Below are positions 7,993 through 16,769 of a DNA stretch of 37,821 nt, piece after piece. The translations under genes were made by a program, and so were the position numbers. The notes under the pieces were generated by a model, which did not search any database, had not been told where the DNA came from, and worked only from the letters and a program-made list of their open reading frames with translations. Source of the stretch: an uncultured Saprospirales bacterium (GTDB lineage: Bacteria > Bacteroidota > Bacteroidia > Chitinophagales > Saprospiraceae); contig CALMIR010000107.1 in NCBI GenBank assembly GCA_937864265.1, forward strand, positions 1 through 37,821, written 5' to 3'. How positions within the stretch are numbered: the stretch's first letter is position 1; every line of letters begins with the position of its first letter.

Positions 7993-8190
7993 AAACAAAG
8001 GGCACAAAGTGTGCTAAAAAAATTTTAAGCTCAACCTAGCGGTACTAGAAAATAATAAAAGGGACAAGGTCGTTTTTTGTGCGCTTTGAGGTTCACAAGT
8101 AATTATCCAATATTATTCGATACTTTTCATGCATGGAAAGTTTCGGATAATTTAAATGAACTACTTAACTTACTAGCAGCAAAATCTTGA

Positions 8191-9468
8191 CTAGAGCTGC
8201 CACCAATAATTCGCCTTGTTAGCAGGTGCCTCAATGAGCACTTTAAGCACCCGGCTTTGCTCCAGAGCAGCCAATTGTTCGGCATTAAGCGGCCATTGGA
8301 AAGTACCCGTTTCTACAGCCACACGCCCCAATTCCTGATAATCATCCTTGCCTCCATCCCGGTATTTGTTGCCAAAACTTGCCAGAATACGCGCCTCACC
8401 CGCTGTAGCGATGGGTCGCCAATCGGCCATCAGGGTGTTATTTTCCAACTTCACGCGAAAAGAGTCAAGCGAAACATCTCCCACAAAGGGTATCCCATCC
8501 ATTTCCTGCTGCACGGCTACTGGCGCTTGTAGGTTCAAATGCCGTAAAATAGACGGCGTAATATCAATGATGCTCGGTGTACCTTGTGTAAAACGGCTGT
8601 TCAGATCGGCTGTATTGGTAACCATCCAGGTCGCTCTTTCCCGCTCGCTCTGCTCGCCGTGTTCTTTTCCAGTAAGTGCGTCCCTGCCGTGATCGGTCGT
8701 AATGACGATCATCCAATCTTCGCCCATTGCGATCCTTTTTTTTACAGCCTCCCAAACCTTTCCGACTTGAGCATCCGCTTTGCGAACAGCCTCATAAAAT
8801 GCCTCGCTATCGCCCGCCTCATGGCCTATATCATCGGTGTATTGCAGATAGACCCATGACAAATCGGGGCCTTGCTCGGCAATGTACTTGCCGGCTTCTT
8901 CAGCCACCAATTCATCTATAGCCAACACATAATCGCTTCGTTCATCGTGGGGAAAACGAAGCGTATCCAATTCAAAGCCATCAAATGCATAATCGAGTTG
9001 AATGCCCCCTGCCGCTGACAAACCTTCGCCAACCAGGATGGTTCGGTTGTCCTGCCAAGTAGAAAAAATGGCTGTTTTCAATTCAGGCTGAACGGTTTCT
9101 GCTATCCTGAAAATGGTCCAATAGTTGTAATTGGGTTTTTGGTCGTAATTGTCCACTACGTTGTGCTTATGGGCCCAGGTGGCGGTCAGCAAATCCATAT
9201 ATCCAGGAGCTGAAATGGTCGGCGTCTCGGAATAAGTCCCTTTCTCACCCCCTACATAAGAATGGGTATAGCCTTTTACTCCGGCTATTTCATCGAGGAC
9301 AGGTGTGGACAGTTTTTCGATGACATCGGCAGGAATACCATCAACGATGATGAAAACTGCCTTTTTAGGTTGATCGGTATTGGCTTTTTCAGTGGATCCG
9401 GGGGCTTCATTTTTGCAAGCGCTGAACAAGATCAGCAGCATAAAAATGGCAATAAAGGACGGTTTCAT
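8191..9468 (-). CDS. Nucleotide pyrophosphatase/phosphodiesterase-type lipoprotein (alkaline phosphatase superfamily)
   Basis: A 425-residue protein with a lipoprotein signal (LLILFSACKN, Cys18). The alkaline phosphatase superfamily metal-binding scaffold is visible: VDG (Asp43), an ETPTISAPGY segment with Ser86 where related enzymes carry the Thr/Ser nucleophile, TDDIGHEAG (Asp212, His216), TTDHGR (Asp259, His260) and EHGE (His270). Family members hydrolyse phosphodiester or pyrophosphate bonds of nucleotides, phospholipids or alkyl phosphates; the substrate here is unknown. The C-terminal 100 residues look like a beta-rich accessory region. It lies 97 bp downstream of SusD on the same strand, with a hairpin between, suggesting it processes the ligand imported by that SusCD pair. 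Confidence 0.85.
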   Translation of the reverse strand: MKPSFIAIFMLLILFSACKNEAPGSTEKANTDQPKKAVFIIVDGIPADVIEKLSTPVLDEIAGVKGYTHSYVGGEKGTYSETPTISAPGYMDLLTATWAHKHNVVDNYDQKPNYNYWTIFRIAETVQPELKTAIFSTWQDNRTILVGEGLSAAGGIQLDYAFDGFELDTLRFPHDERSDYVLAIDELVAEEAGKYIAEQGPDLSWVYLQYTDDIGHEAGDSEAFYEAVRKADAQVGKVWEAVKKRIAMGEDWMIVITTDHGRDALTGKEHGEQSERERATWMVTNTADLNSRFTQGTPSIIDITPSILRHLNLQAPVAVQQEMDGIPFVGDVSLDSFRVKLENNTLMADWRPIATAGEARILASFGNKYRDGGKDDYQELGRVAVETGTFQWPLNAEQLAALEQSRVLKVLIEAPANKANYWWQL

Positions 9469-9509
9469 TTGTTATAAATTTATGATTTTCCACAAATATG
9501 GGAACGCAA

Positions 9510-9542
9510 AATCCGAGGACAACGCCTTGTCATCCTCGGATT
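9510..9542 (-). terminator. Hairpin between SusD and the phosphodiesterase gene
   Basis: AATCCGAGGA (9510-9519) pairs with TCCTCGGATT (9533-9542) and can be extended inward. Read on the minus strand the stem is followed by a short T run (TTTT). It could end or attenuate susCD transcription before the phosphodiesterase gene. Confidence 0.45.
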
Positions 9543-9565
9543 CCATTAGCCTAGTGAAATTACCA

Positions 9566-10969
9566 CTACTTATCCCACCACACGCGGGTGTTGATATTGT
9601 CGCCACCAATGCGCTGAGAAGCTGCCTGATAATTTGTCGCGTTCACCGATTGTTCCAAGCTGGGATACATCAGTCGAACCGGCACTTGGCCGTTGTTGAC
9701 ATTACCCGGCCCAGCCTGTATAAAATCGGGCTTGCCCGTTCTTTTCCAGTCAAACCAGGCTTCCATGCCGCAGTGGTACAAGGCCAGCCATTTTTGCTCA
9801 AACAGGTTGTTTTCGTCAAATGGAACTGCCACGCTTAAAAACTCATCCGGCATGGTTACCCCCCACTCTTCAAAAGCGGCTTGCACCCCGGCTTCATACC
9901 AGTCAGCCGCTTCTCCGCCGATGATATTGCGGTGGGCCGCTTCCGCAAACAGGAAGTTCAACTCGCTAAAGGGCATGAAAATAGCAGATATTTTAGCCGG
10001 ATCATAAAAATAGGATGCATCTTTGGAAGCAAAATCGCCAGGGCGACCAATATCGCCTTGATCCTGCCCAGGTGCTGTACCAATATATTCCAGGATGCCA
10101 TCCTCTTTTTCGTGTTCATCAAGCCATTCTTCAATGCGGGGATCGCTATTTTCCAGCAACAAATTGACAAAATGGGTGCTTGGAATCCCCAAGTAGTATT
10201 CGTACTCGCGCCCCAGCCCGGAAGAGTAAGGAGAAATATCGGGCGTTACACCAGAGTAGTAATACACCGCATTATCGTCAATGCTTTCAAATACCGGATA
10301 TTGAGCCGGATTGTCCACGATAGCCTGCAGCGCGGCAGACACGTTTTGCACATTCGACGTACGCATTAACAAACGCACGCGCAGTGAATTGGCAAATTTG
10401 CGCCATTTGTGCATATCGCCGCCGTACAGCAAATCGCCCTCAATGCTGCTTGATTCGTCTATCAGTTGGTTGGCCTGCTCCAACTGAGCCAAAATATTGC
10501 CGTAAATGGACGCTTGCGTATCGTAAACAGGTGATAAAACGCCCACTTCGGCTTGGTTGGACTCACTAAAAGGCACATCGCCGTATGCATCCGTCAAAAT
10601 ACTATAGGAGAAAGCCTCCAAAATCAAGGCCACTGCTTCGTAGTTTGGCAGTTCATTTTCACTCCCGTAGCGTTTCACATCTTTGACATCCTGCAAGTAA
10701 TCGTACAAATACCAGAACCGCGAATCGCTGGTCCAGTTGTAGATGTCCAACTGGTTGAATTCATAATTGGCCGTGTACTGGGCAACTATATCTGTAAAGC
10801 CATACGTTTCGGACACCAATAAATTCGATAAATCAAAAATAGCAGAGCGCAGCAGCAGGTCTCCACTTACAGTAATAGGCTCATTGGGATTGGTATTGAT
10901 GTTTTCAAAATCCTGGGTGCAGGAAACGACACCCAACAGGATTGCTATGCTGAAAAGGTATTTTTTCAT
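9566..10969 (-). CDS. SusD/RagB family nutrient-binding outer-membrane lipoprotein (SusD-like_2)
   Basis: A 467-residue surface lipoprotein that forms the lid of a SusC transporter and binds its ligand. The start at 10969 gives a clean lipoprotein signal MKKYLFSIAILLGVVSC (Cys17), and the frame open upstream overlaps the end of SusC. TQDFENINTNPNEP after the Cys, a tetratricopeptide-like helical body, and the C-terminal MEAWFDWKRTGKPDF are hallmarks of the SusD-like_2 branch. The gap to the SusC stop is only 10 nt, so the two are co-transcribed. The ligand cannot be read from the sequence; no glycoside hydrolase is nearby. Confidence 0.93.
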   Translation of the reverse strand: MKKYLFSIAILLGVVSCTQDFENINTNPNEPITVSGDLLLRSAIFDLSNLLVSETYGFTDIVAQYTANYEFNQLDIYNWTSDSRFWYLYDYLQDVKDVKRYGSENELPNYEAVALILEAFSYSILTDAYGDVPFSESNQAEVGVLSPVYDTQASIYGNILAQLEQANQLIDESSSIEGDLLYGGDMHKWRKFANSLRVRLLMRTSNVQNVSAALQAIVDNPAQYPVFESIDDNAVYYYSGVTPDISPYSSGLGREYEYYLGIPSTHFVNLLLENSDPRIEEWLDEHEKEDGILEYIGTAPGQDQGDIGRPGDFASKDASYFYDPAKISAIFMPFSELNFLFAEAAHRNIIGGEAADWYEAGVQAAFEEWGVTMPDEFLSVAVPFDENNLFEQKWLALYHCGMEAWFDWKRTGKPDFIQAGPGNVNNGQVPVRLMYPSLEQSVNATNYQAASQRIGGDNINTRVWWDK

Positions 10970-10979
10970 GGTGCTTAAT

Positions 10980-13900
10980 TTAAAAGTCAAGGTTGATTTT
11001 GAATCCATAAGAGCGCGTAGATGGCAATTGGGTCACTTCAAATCCGGGAATCAAAGTGCCGCCGTTCAAGGCTTGGGCTTCGGGGTCTATATTGGGTACA
11101 TCCGTCCACAAAGCCAGGTTATTGCCCACTAAAGCCAGGGTTAAATTGCCGATTCCTGCTTTGTTGAGCCACTTTTTAGGCAAGGAATAGGCCAAACTCA
11201 ATTCGCGCAATTTGACATAAGAAGCATCGAAGCTATTGGCTTCGGCATTTTCACGGGGATAAACCCCTCCATAATACCAGGTTTCGGCATCTACCAAAGT
11301 GGTATTGGGACTATAAGTACCATCCGGGTTTTCGACCACTCCTTCACCAATGATTCCCTCTTCTCTACCTGGCAATGAACTGACCAATATACCGCTCTCA
11401 TGGCCTATAGCATGGGTATAGGAATAAATGATACCGCCTTGACGGATATCGAACAAGCCATACAAGCGCAGGTTTTTGTAGCTAATGCCTGATGAAAGCC
11501 CTAGCATCCAATCTGGGTTATAATTGCCTACGCTTTCGCGGGGGCCTAATAGTGGCAAACCATTGGTGTTGTAAACGATCTGACCATCTGGTGCATGTAC
11601 ATAAGTATTGCCATAAATATCGCCCATGCGTCCCCCCGGGCGGGCGTCAACCGTAACACCGTCGGGGCCTTGAGCGATGATGTAAGATTCCAGATCGCCG
11701 TACAATTCCAGCACTTCGCTGCGGTTGGCTGTAAAATTGGCCATAATGTTCCACTCGAAATCGGCTGTGCGTACAGGCGATACACCCAGTATCAATTCTA
11801 CCCCGCTGTTTTTGATTTTACCCGCATTGGCAAAAACCGATTCATAACCGGAAGCACCAGAAACCGCAAATGAAATAATCTGGTTGGTACTGGTGGTGTT
11901 GTAGTAGGTGATTTCCGTAAAAAATCGGCGCTTCAGGAAATAAGCCTCCAAACCCACTTCCCAAGAGTCCGTTTGTTCCGGCTTCAGCAATTCATTGGGC
12001 AATTGCGAAGGATTGGTTACGCTGTTGGGCAACAAGCCGAAGCGATAGGTTTTTTGCAACTGAAAAGGATCGGTATCCTTACCCACACGGGCAACGTTAA
12101 AGCGGGCTTTCAGGTAATCCAGGGCCGATCCCAGTTGCACCAATTCTGTAGGAATAATGCTTAAAGAAAGGGAAGGATAAAAATAAGCGTTTTCGTTAGC
12201 CGGCAGCGTCGAAGACCAGTCATTGCGAGCAGTTAAGTCGAGATAAAGAAAATCTTTATAGCCTATATTGGCAAAACCGTACAAACTGTTAACCCGCTTT
12301 TGGCCGTTGTAGCGTGACAATACCGGCGTTACGTTGATATTACCCAGGGTATAGATACCGGGAATGGCCAGGCTCTGTCCTTCCAGAAAGCTTTCAGAAA
12401 CTTTTTGATCCAAACGATTGCCGCCCACCGATAGCTTGGTCGTAACATCTCCCATACGTTTGTCATAGCTCAATAAGAAATCGGCATTCGTTTCTTGAAA
12501 ATCTATGCCCTGCTCGCGGTACATCCCATTGGGGTGATATACAGAACCCATTGGGCGGCGCGACCAGCGAAAATCATTGGAATAATCGGTACCTATACGA
12601 AGCATCAAAGACAGCTCTGGTGTAATTTGGTACATACTGGATATATTGCCAAAAAGGCGGTCTTTTTCAAAAGCGTTGATGTGTTCGTTGATAATCAGGA
12701 AAGGATTGTCCGCCCAAGTAAATATATTGCGCTGCTCGCGGTCTTCCACTGTCCAGTACTGTTTGAGCCAATCCAAATCCACATTGACATAGTTCCAGAG
12801 CAGGGCATACATCAGGCCCTGCCCACCGTATCCGGCTACAGGTAGGTTGTCGCTATTGCTCTTGATGTAGGTTGCGCTCACATTGATCGTCCAATCTTCA
12901 CTGGGCTGGTAGCTGGTATTTACATTGAAATTATCGCGCTTCAGGTTGGTATTGGGCACGATTCCGGTATTGTAGGAATTGGCATAGCTCAGGCGAAAAT
13001 TGCCTTTGTCGCCACCGCCTGTAATGGATATCTGGTTGTTTGAGTTGACACCAGTCTGAAAAAAATCATCCAACTGATAGCGATAAACAAATGGCTCCTC
13101 CGTGCCGTTGTCGAAACCGGGGCTGCCATCCTGCAAGATAGAGCGCCCTTCCACCAGCGATGGCCCGAAATTGGTACCAAAATCTGCGTAATATTCCAGC
13201 CCCCAGCCGCCGCCGTATTGGTTCTGAATTTCTGGCAACACCAGTGGATCGCTGTACATCGTTGAAGAGGAAACCTGTACGCCCAACCCTTTTCGGGCTT
13301 TACCCGATTTGGTAGTAATGACAATAACGCCGTTGGCCGCCCTCGAGCCATACAAGGCCGAAGCCGCGGCACCGCGCAGCACACTGATAGACTCAATATC
13401 CTCCGGGTTGATTTCGGAAGCTCCGTTGCCATAATCTGTTGGCATGTTGGCCTGGTCAATGCTGCCGCCACCTATACCGTAAATGTTGTTGTTCACCGGA
13501 ACACCATCCACGACAAAAAGCGGCGAATTGTTGTTGATATTCAGGGAGCTTTCGCCGCGAATCACGATGCGGGAAGAACTGGCAACCCCGTTGTTTACCC
13601 CAGTTACCTGCACCCCGGCAAGGCGACCAGACAAGTTGTTGAGCAAATTGGGCGAACGGACGGTATTCAGTTCTTCGCCCGATACTTCTTGTACCGCATA
13701 GCCTAGGGCTTTTTTGTCCCGCTCGATACCCAGAGCCGTTACAACGATTTCATCAAGCGCTACACCGGAGGCCATGGTAATGATCACTTCGTTCTTGCCT
13801 TCCAGGGAAAAAAGTGCATCGGTATAACCCACATAGGAAGCCATCAGTGTAGCATTCGCATCCTTCACATTCAACGTGAAGTTGCCATCTACATCTGTGA

Positions 13901-14096
13901 CCGTGCCATTGGATGGGTTTTCTGTTTCGTAAATATTCACACCGATCAAAGGCGTTCCTGTACCCGCTTCGAGTACAGCTCCTTTAACGGTAAATTGCGC
14001 CTGAACGGCGATTGCTAAGGAAAGGAAAATCAGACTAGTGAGTGTTTTCCTCATTCCCGCTGCAAAATGATTGGAATAGGTTGTTCTCTTTTGCAT
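10980..14096 (-). CDS. SusC/RagA family TonB-linked outer-membrane transporter
   Basis: A 1038-residue TonB-dependent transporter. The ATG at 14096 is used; an ATG at 14054 (MRKTLTSLIFLSLAIAVQAQ) would give an equally good signal peptide. After the signal comes a carboxypeptidase-regulatory-like domain (FTVKGAVLEAGTGTPLIGVN, then SYVGYTDA). Next are a DEIVVTALGIERDKKALGYA segment holding the TonB box and a plug domain with LNNLSGRLAGVQVTG, RGESSLNINNNSPLFVVDG and VLRGAAASALYGSRAANGVI. The rest is a long beta-barrel ending in SYGFKINLDF. It imports the ligand captured by the partner SusD encoded immediately downstream, energised by TonB-ExbBD. No sigma/anti-sigma regulator pair is adjacent, so regulation is not evident. 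Confidence 0.95.
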   Translation of the reverse strand: MQKRTTYSNHFAAGMRKTLTSLIFLSLAIAVQAQFTVKGAVLEAGTGTPLIGVNIYETENPSNGTVTDVDGNFTLNVKDANATLMASYVGYTDALFSLEGKNEVIITMASGVALDEIVVTALGIERDKKALGYAVQEVSGEELNTVRSPNLLNNLSGRLAGVQVTGVNNGVASSSRIVIRGESSLNINNNSPLFVVDGVPVNNNIYGIGGGSIDQANMPTDYGNGASEINPEDIESISVLRGAAASALYGSRAANGVIVITTKSGKARKGLGVQVSSSTMYSDPLVLPEIQNQYGGGWGLEYYADFGTNFGPSLVEGRSILQDGSPGFDNGTEEPFVYRYQLDDFFQTGVNSNNQISITGGGDKGNFRLSYANSYNTGIVPNTNLKRDNFNVNTSYQPSEDWTINVSATYIKSNSDNLPVAGYGGQGLMYALLWNYVNVDLDWLKQYWTVEDREQRNIFTWADNPFLIINEHINAFEKDRLFGNISSMYQITPELSLMLRIGTDYSNDFRWSRRPMGSVYHPNGMYREQGIDFQETNADFLLSYDKRMGDVTTKLSVGGNRLDQKVSESFLEGQSLAIPGIYTLGNINVTPVLSRYNGQKRVNSLYGFANIGYKDFLYLDLTARNDWSSTLPANENAYFYPSLSLSIIPTELVQLGSALDYLKARFNVARVGKDTDPFQLQKTYRFGLLPNSVTNPSQLPNELLKPEQTDSWEVGLEAYFLKRRFFTEITYYNTTSTNQIISFAVSGASGYESVFANAGKIKNSGVELILGVSPVRTADFEWNIMANFTANRSEVLELYGDLESYIIAQGPDGVTVDARPGGRMGDIYGNTYVHAPDGQIVYNTNGLPLLGPRESVGNYNPDWMLGLSSGISYKNLRLYGLFDIRQGGIIYSYTHAIGHESGILVSSLPGREEGIIGEGVVENPDGTYSPNTTLVDAETWYYGGVYPRENAEANSFDASYVKLRELSLAYSLPKKWLNKAGIGNLTLALVGNNLALWTDVPNIDPEAQALNGGTLIPGFEVTQLPSTRSYGFKINLDF

Positions 14097-14250
14097 GGCA
14101 ATGAATTGGATCAATTTTATAGGTAATAATTGCTGGCTATGCCATAGCCGCTTTCAAATGGCAAAGAAAGAAGGGAAAAGAGTAGTTTCATCTTTCCGAT
14201 AGGTTAAGTGTTGATGAAGTTTTGGTAAAGGCAAAGTAAAGGATTGAGGG

Positions 14251-14368
14251 TTTCTGGTTTTCCTGCCCCCGTCCGATCCCGCTGAGCGTATCGGCCGCAG
14301 CGGGATCATCCCGCCCGGATGATTCCGGTCGGACGGGCCGGGCGGGCGACTGAAAGGCGGGTGGTTTT
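14251..14368 (-). repeat. GC-rich structured repeat, copy A
   Basis: The reverse complement of these 118 bp matches 25293-25410 with a single mismatch (position 14255). The element contains a perfect 10-bp stem GATCCCGCTG/CAGCGGGATC around CGGCCGATACGCT, a CCGCCCGG/CCGGGCGG stem, and an outer CCGTCCGA/TCGGACGG pairing. It lies between the MOSC gene end and the SusC start. Confidence 0.85.
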
Positions 14369-14403
14369 CCTGCCCGAACCGAGGTACGAGGGGCGGGTGG
14401 TCT

Positions 14404-14436
14404 CTAGTTTCAAGTTGACCTGTGACCTGAAACTAG
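14404..14436. terminator. Hairpin downstream of the MOSC gene
   Basis: CTAGTTTCA (14404-14412) and TGAAACTAG (14428-14436) are perfect 9-bp arms with a 15-nt loop. It lies just past the minus-strand MOSC stop. There is no T run, so it is only a possible terminator. The rest of the gap 14115-14474 is filled by repeat copy A and AT-rich leader of SusC. Confidence 0.35.
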
Positions 14437-14474
14437 GAACCCGAAACAACACTTAGCTTTTGCCTTGTTTGAAA

Positions 14475-15284
14475 CTACAGCTCCAACTCCATCCCCACCC
14501 GAATAACCGGGCTTTCATAATCCCCCAGTCCGGGCTGCCAAAGGGCGTGTAAGCCAAATAGAACTTTATGGCCTTCCTTCCTGTAAGTGGCCAGCGTGCC
14601 GAGTGGATCGCCCACTATTTGCCCATCTTCTTGCCGAGTATTGACCATTGCGCATCGCGGGCAGGCACGGATGCCGCGAAAGTTCCAAGCATTGATTTTA
14701 AAAGATTTCCAGGTTTCTTCTTCAAATGCCGGAACACCTGAAAGGACAATATTGGGCCGAAAGCGGTTCATGCTTATGGGTTCTGGCAGACGGCTGTTCA
14801 GATCGCCCAGCGATTCCAAACCGATAAGCAACAAAGGACAGCTATCGGCAAAGCTAACCAACTCCCCTACCCGGCCATAACTGCTGCTCAATGGACGGAT
14901 GCTCTCCGGGGGCATGTGCACCAACCGACAATCAAGCCCCAGTTGCTCGCTGAACCAAGCATCAGCTTCGGTGCTGACTGCCTTGGCCATACAGTTACCC
15001 CGCCAAATTTGCACTTGCATGTTTGCTCCTTCGGCTTCAAAAGGAATCCATAAGTGTTCCGCTTTCTGGCTCAGATGACGGACGAGCAGCCCGTCCTCGC
15101 TTATTTCCGGTTGCAATTGGGTCATTTGCCGGTACTGGCGTTGGGTGAGAAACACGCCGTCTTTGTCCACCAACATCCAGCGGCGATCGTGCTGAAGGCC
15201 GCGCTTCTCCATTTTAGCCGACCCCAGGCTGATACCAGCTAGGCTTTTAATCGGATAGATGTGCAAGGAATGAATTGGGTACAT
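14475..15284 (-). CDS. MOSC domain protein (YcbX/mARC-like, without ferredoxin domain)
   Basis: A 269-residue protein with an N-terminal MOSC beta-barrel domain (HSLHIYPIKSLAGISL, GLQHDRRWMLVD) and a C-terminal MOSC domain (MNRFRPNIVLSG, FRGIRACPRCAMVNTRQEDG). The Cys pair at 208 and 211 lies in the place where mARC/YcbX proteins bind molybdenum cofactor through Cys. Relatives reduce N-hydroxylated compounds. The C-terminal 2Fe-2S domain of E. coli YcbX is absent, so electrons must come from another protein. It is a single-gene unit, divergent from the DUF4230 gene across a 165-bp gap. Confidence 0.9.
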   Translation of the reverse strand: MYPIHSLHIYPIKSLAGISLGSAKMEKRGLQHDRRWMLVDKDGVFLTQRQYRQMTQLQPEISEDGLLVRHLSQKAEHLWIPFEAEGANMQVQIWRGNCMAKAVSTEADAWFSEQLGLDCRLVHMPPESIRPLSSSYGRVGELVSFADSCPLLLIGLESLGDLNSRLPEPISMNRFRPNIVLSGVPAFEEETWKSFKINAWNFRGIRACPRCAMVNTRQEDGQIVGDPLGTLATYRKEGHKVLFGLHALWQPGLGDYESPVIRVGMELEL

Positions 15285-15449
15285 GATTGATTATATGAAT
15301 GGGTAAAAGTAAAAAAATTGATGCGATCTACCCTGCCCTATTGCCCTTAGTACCAAACCAAGCCTGGCTGCCACTTGTTACCCTTTTACAGAAATACGTC
15401 GAAACTCTGAACAGAATAACGTAACTTCGACCCAAAATCAGATTGCAAC

Positions 15450-16679
15450 ATGGCAAAAGGAGGAGGACCAGCTCCCACATCACCCAGAACATTAAATATT
15501 GGCCGCTTGCTCATTTTTGTATTGGCCTTGTGCGTCATCGGCATATTGGTTTACAAAAAATTTGGCGGCGCTATTTCCGGCTATACCAGCATCCCACAGG
15601 AATACCAGATCAATTATGTGCCTTCCGATTTCAATATCAGTATTGATGAACAGGAGGCCTTAGAGATATTGTCCAATCCGCACCGCAACCGCAAGGCTTT
15701 CAACGACTTGGTATATGACATTAACTTGGGCATTTTGTACCATGTAGCCAATCGGATGAACTTAACGGAAAGCCAAAAAGGTCAAATTCAAAAAGAATAT
15801 GACAAGCACCACCCTTACCTGCGCAACTTGTATTTCAACGATTTTGTATCTATTAAGGACACCACTTCCAATTTGTACCAGACTTGGTACGACAATGAGG
15901 GTTCCAACGCGGTTAGCGTTTTGCATGAGGTAGCCGCCAAATACACCTGTTTTTTGGTGAATCACATCATCACGACACTGGTGCCTACAGATGGAGGCAG
16001 TATTTTTGCCAAAGGGCAAAACATTGATACACCTTGTGGTGTCGCACTTACCGAAGCCCTCCAACCTATGATGAAACGCTTGGAAGATCGGGCTGCCATC
16101 CAGGATTTCAGCCGCTCGCGCGGGCTTTTGCAGGAAAAAGTAGAAAAGGTGATCGCCGAATTGGCAACCATGGAAATTCGCGACAAAAAGGGACTCAACA
16201 AGCAAATGCAGACCAAGGTATTTGGTTTTAACGTTTCGACTTCTGATATTGAGGTCTCGGCCATCAGCATCATGAAGGTGGGTTTTAAATTGGATCAATA
16301 CTTCGACATCAATTTGAATTCCAAGCAGGGTATTGTGACCATCACCCTACCCGAGCCTACGGTGCTGTCGCACGAGGTTTACCCCAAAATTGATAAGCTT
16401 GATATTGGATGGATGCGGGAGGTCAAATCGGTGGATTTGAATAAAAACTTCAATGCGTTGCGTACGGAATTCCGCCGCGATGCATTGGAAAGCGATGTGA
16501 TGGATAAAGCCAAAACACAAGCCATCGAGCTGATGAATACCATGTTTGGCCCGGCGATCAGCGGTTTGAATAGCCGTTATAAATTGCGGGTGAAATTCAA
16601 GGAACCAGAACGCAACGATGATTTGCCCGATGAGTCGGCCTATGAAGGCATAGAAGAAGAAGCGGGCTTGGAGGATTGA
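15450..16679 (+). CDS. DUF4230 domain membrane-anchored protein
   Basis: A 409-residue protein with a short basic N-terminus, one transmembrane helix at about 18-37 (LLIFVLALCVIGILVY), and a large soluble portion probably outside the cytoplasm. The second half (KVFGFNVSTSDIEVSAISIM, VTITLPEPTVLSHEV, then a DALESDVMDKAKTQAIEL helix) matches the pattern of DUF4230, a family of unknown function. The acidic C-terminus (about 18 residues) looks disordered. The Fe-S gene starts 90 bp downstream on the same strand and may be co-transcribed. No function is proposed. Confidence 0.75.
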   Translation: MAKGGGPAPTSPRTLNIGRLLIFVLALCVIGILVYKKFGGAISGYTSIPQEYQINYVPSDFNISIDEQEALEILSNPHRNRKAFNDLVYDINLGILYHVANRMNLTESQKGQIQKEYDKHHPYLRNLYFNDFVSIKDTTSNLYQTWYDNEGSNAVSVLHEVAAKYTCFLVNHIITTLVPTDGGSIFAKGQNIDTPCGVALTEALQPMMKRLEDRAAIQDFSRSRGLLQEKVEKVIAELATMEIRDKKGLNKQMQTKVFGFNVSTSDIEVSAISIMKVGFKLDQYFDINLNSKQGIVTITLPEPTVLSHEVYPKIDKLDIGWMREVKSVDLNKNFNALRTEFRRDALESDVMDKAKTQAIELMNTMFGPAISGLNSRYKLRVKFKEPERNDDLPDESAYEGIEEEAGLED

Positions 16680-16769
16680 TGATGGATTGTGGGTTTTTGG
16701 TTGTCAGCAAAAGACATGATCGATTAGTAATCAAAAATTTATCATCAGTTATTAAAAATATAGAACTAA

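Larger units (their letters stand above)
7232..8167. repeat. Gene-free repeat island bounded by an imperfect direct repeat
   Basis: An imperfect repeat of about 75-80 bp occurs at 7232-7306 and again in the same direction at 8086-8167. Both carry GTAAT, ATTATTCGA/ATCATTCGA, ACTTTTCAT, TCGGATAATTTA and CTACTTAA in the same order. The enclosed 0.8 kb holds hairpins and repeats listed separately, plus a shorter internal repeat (GCTGGAATGG, then GATACAAGGAAG, at about 7490-7545 and 7809-7845). An open frame at 7161-7574 shows no protein-like composition or family match, so I treat the whole stretch as non-coding. Confidence 0.6.

Noticed and set aside
14251-14368. Cloverleaf-like fold as a tRNA gene
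   Set aside because: The GC-rich element has nested stems but no T-arm, anticodon arm or acceptor end of the right sizes.
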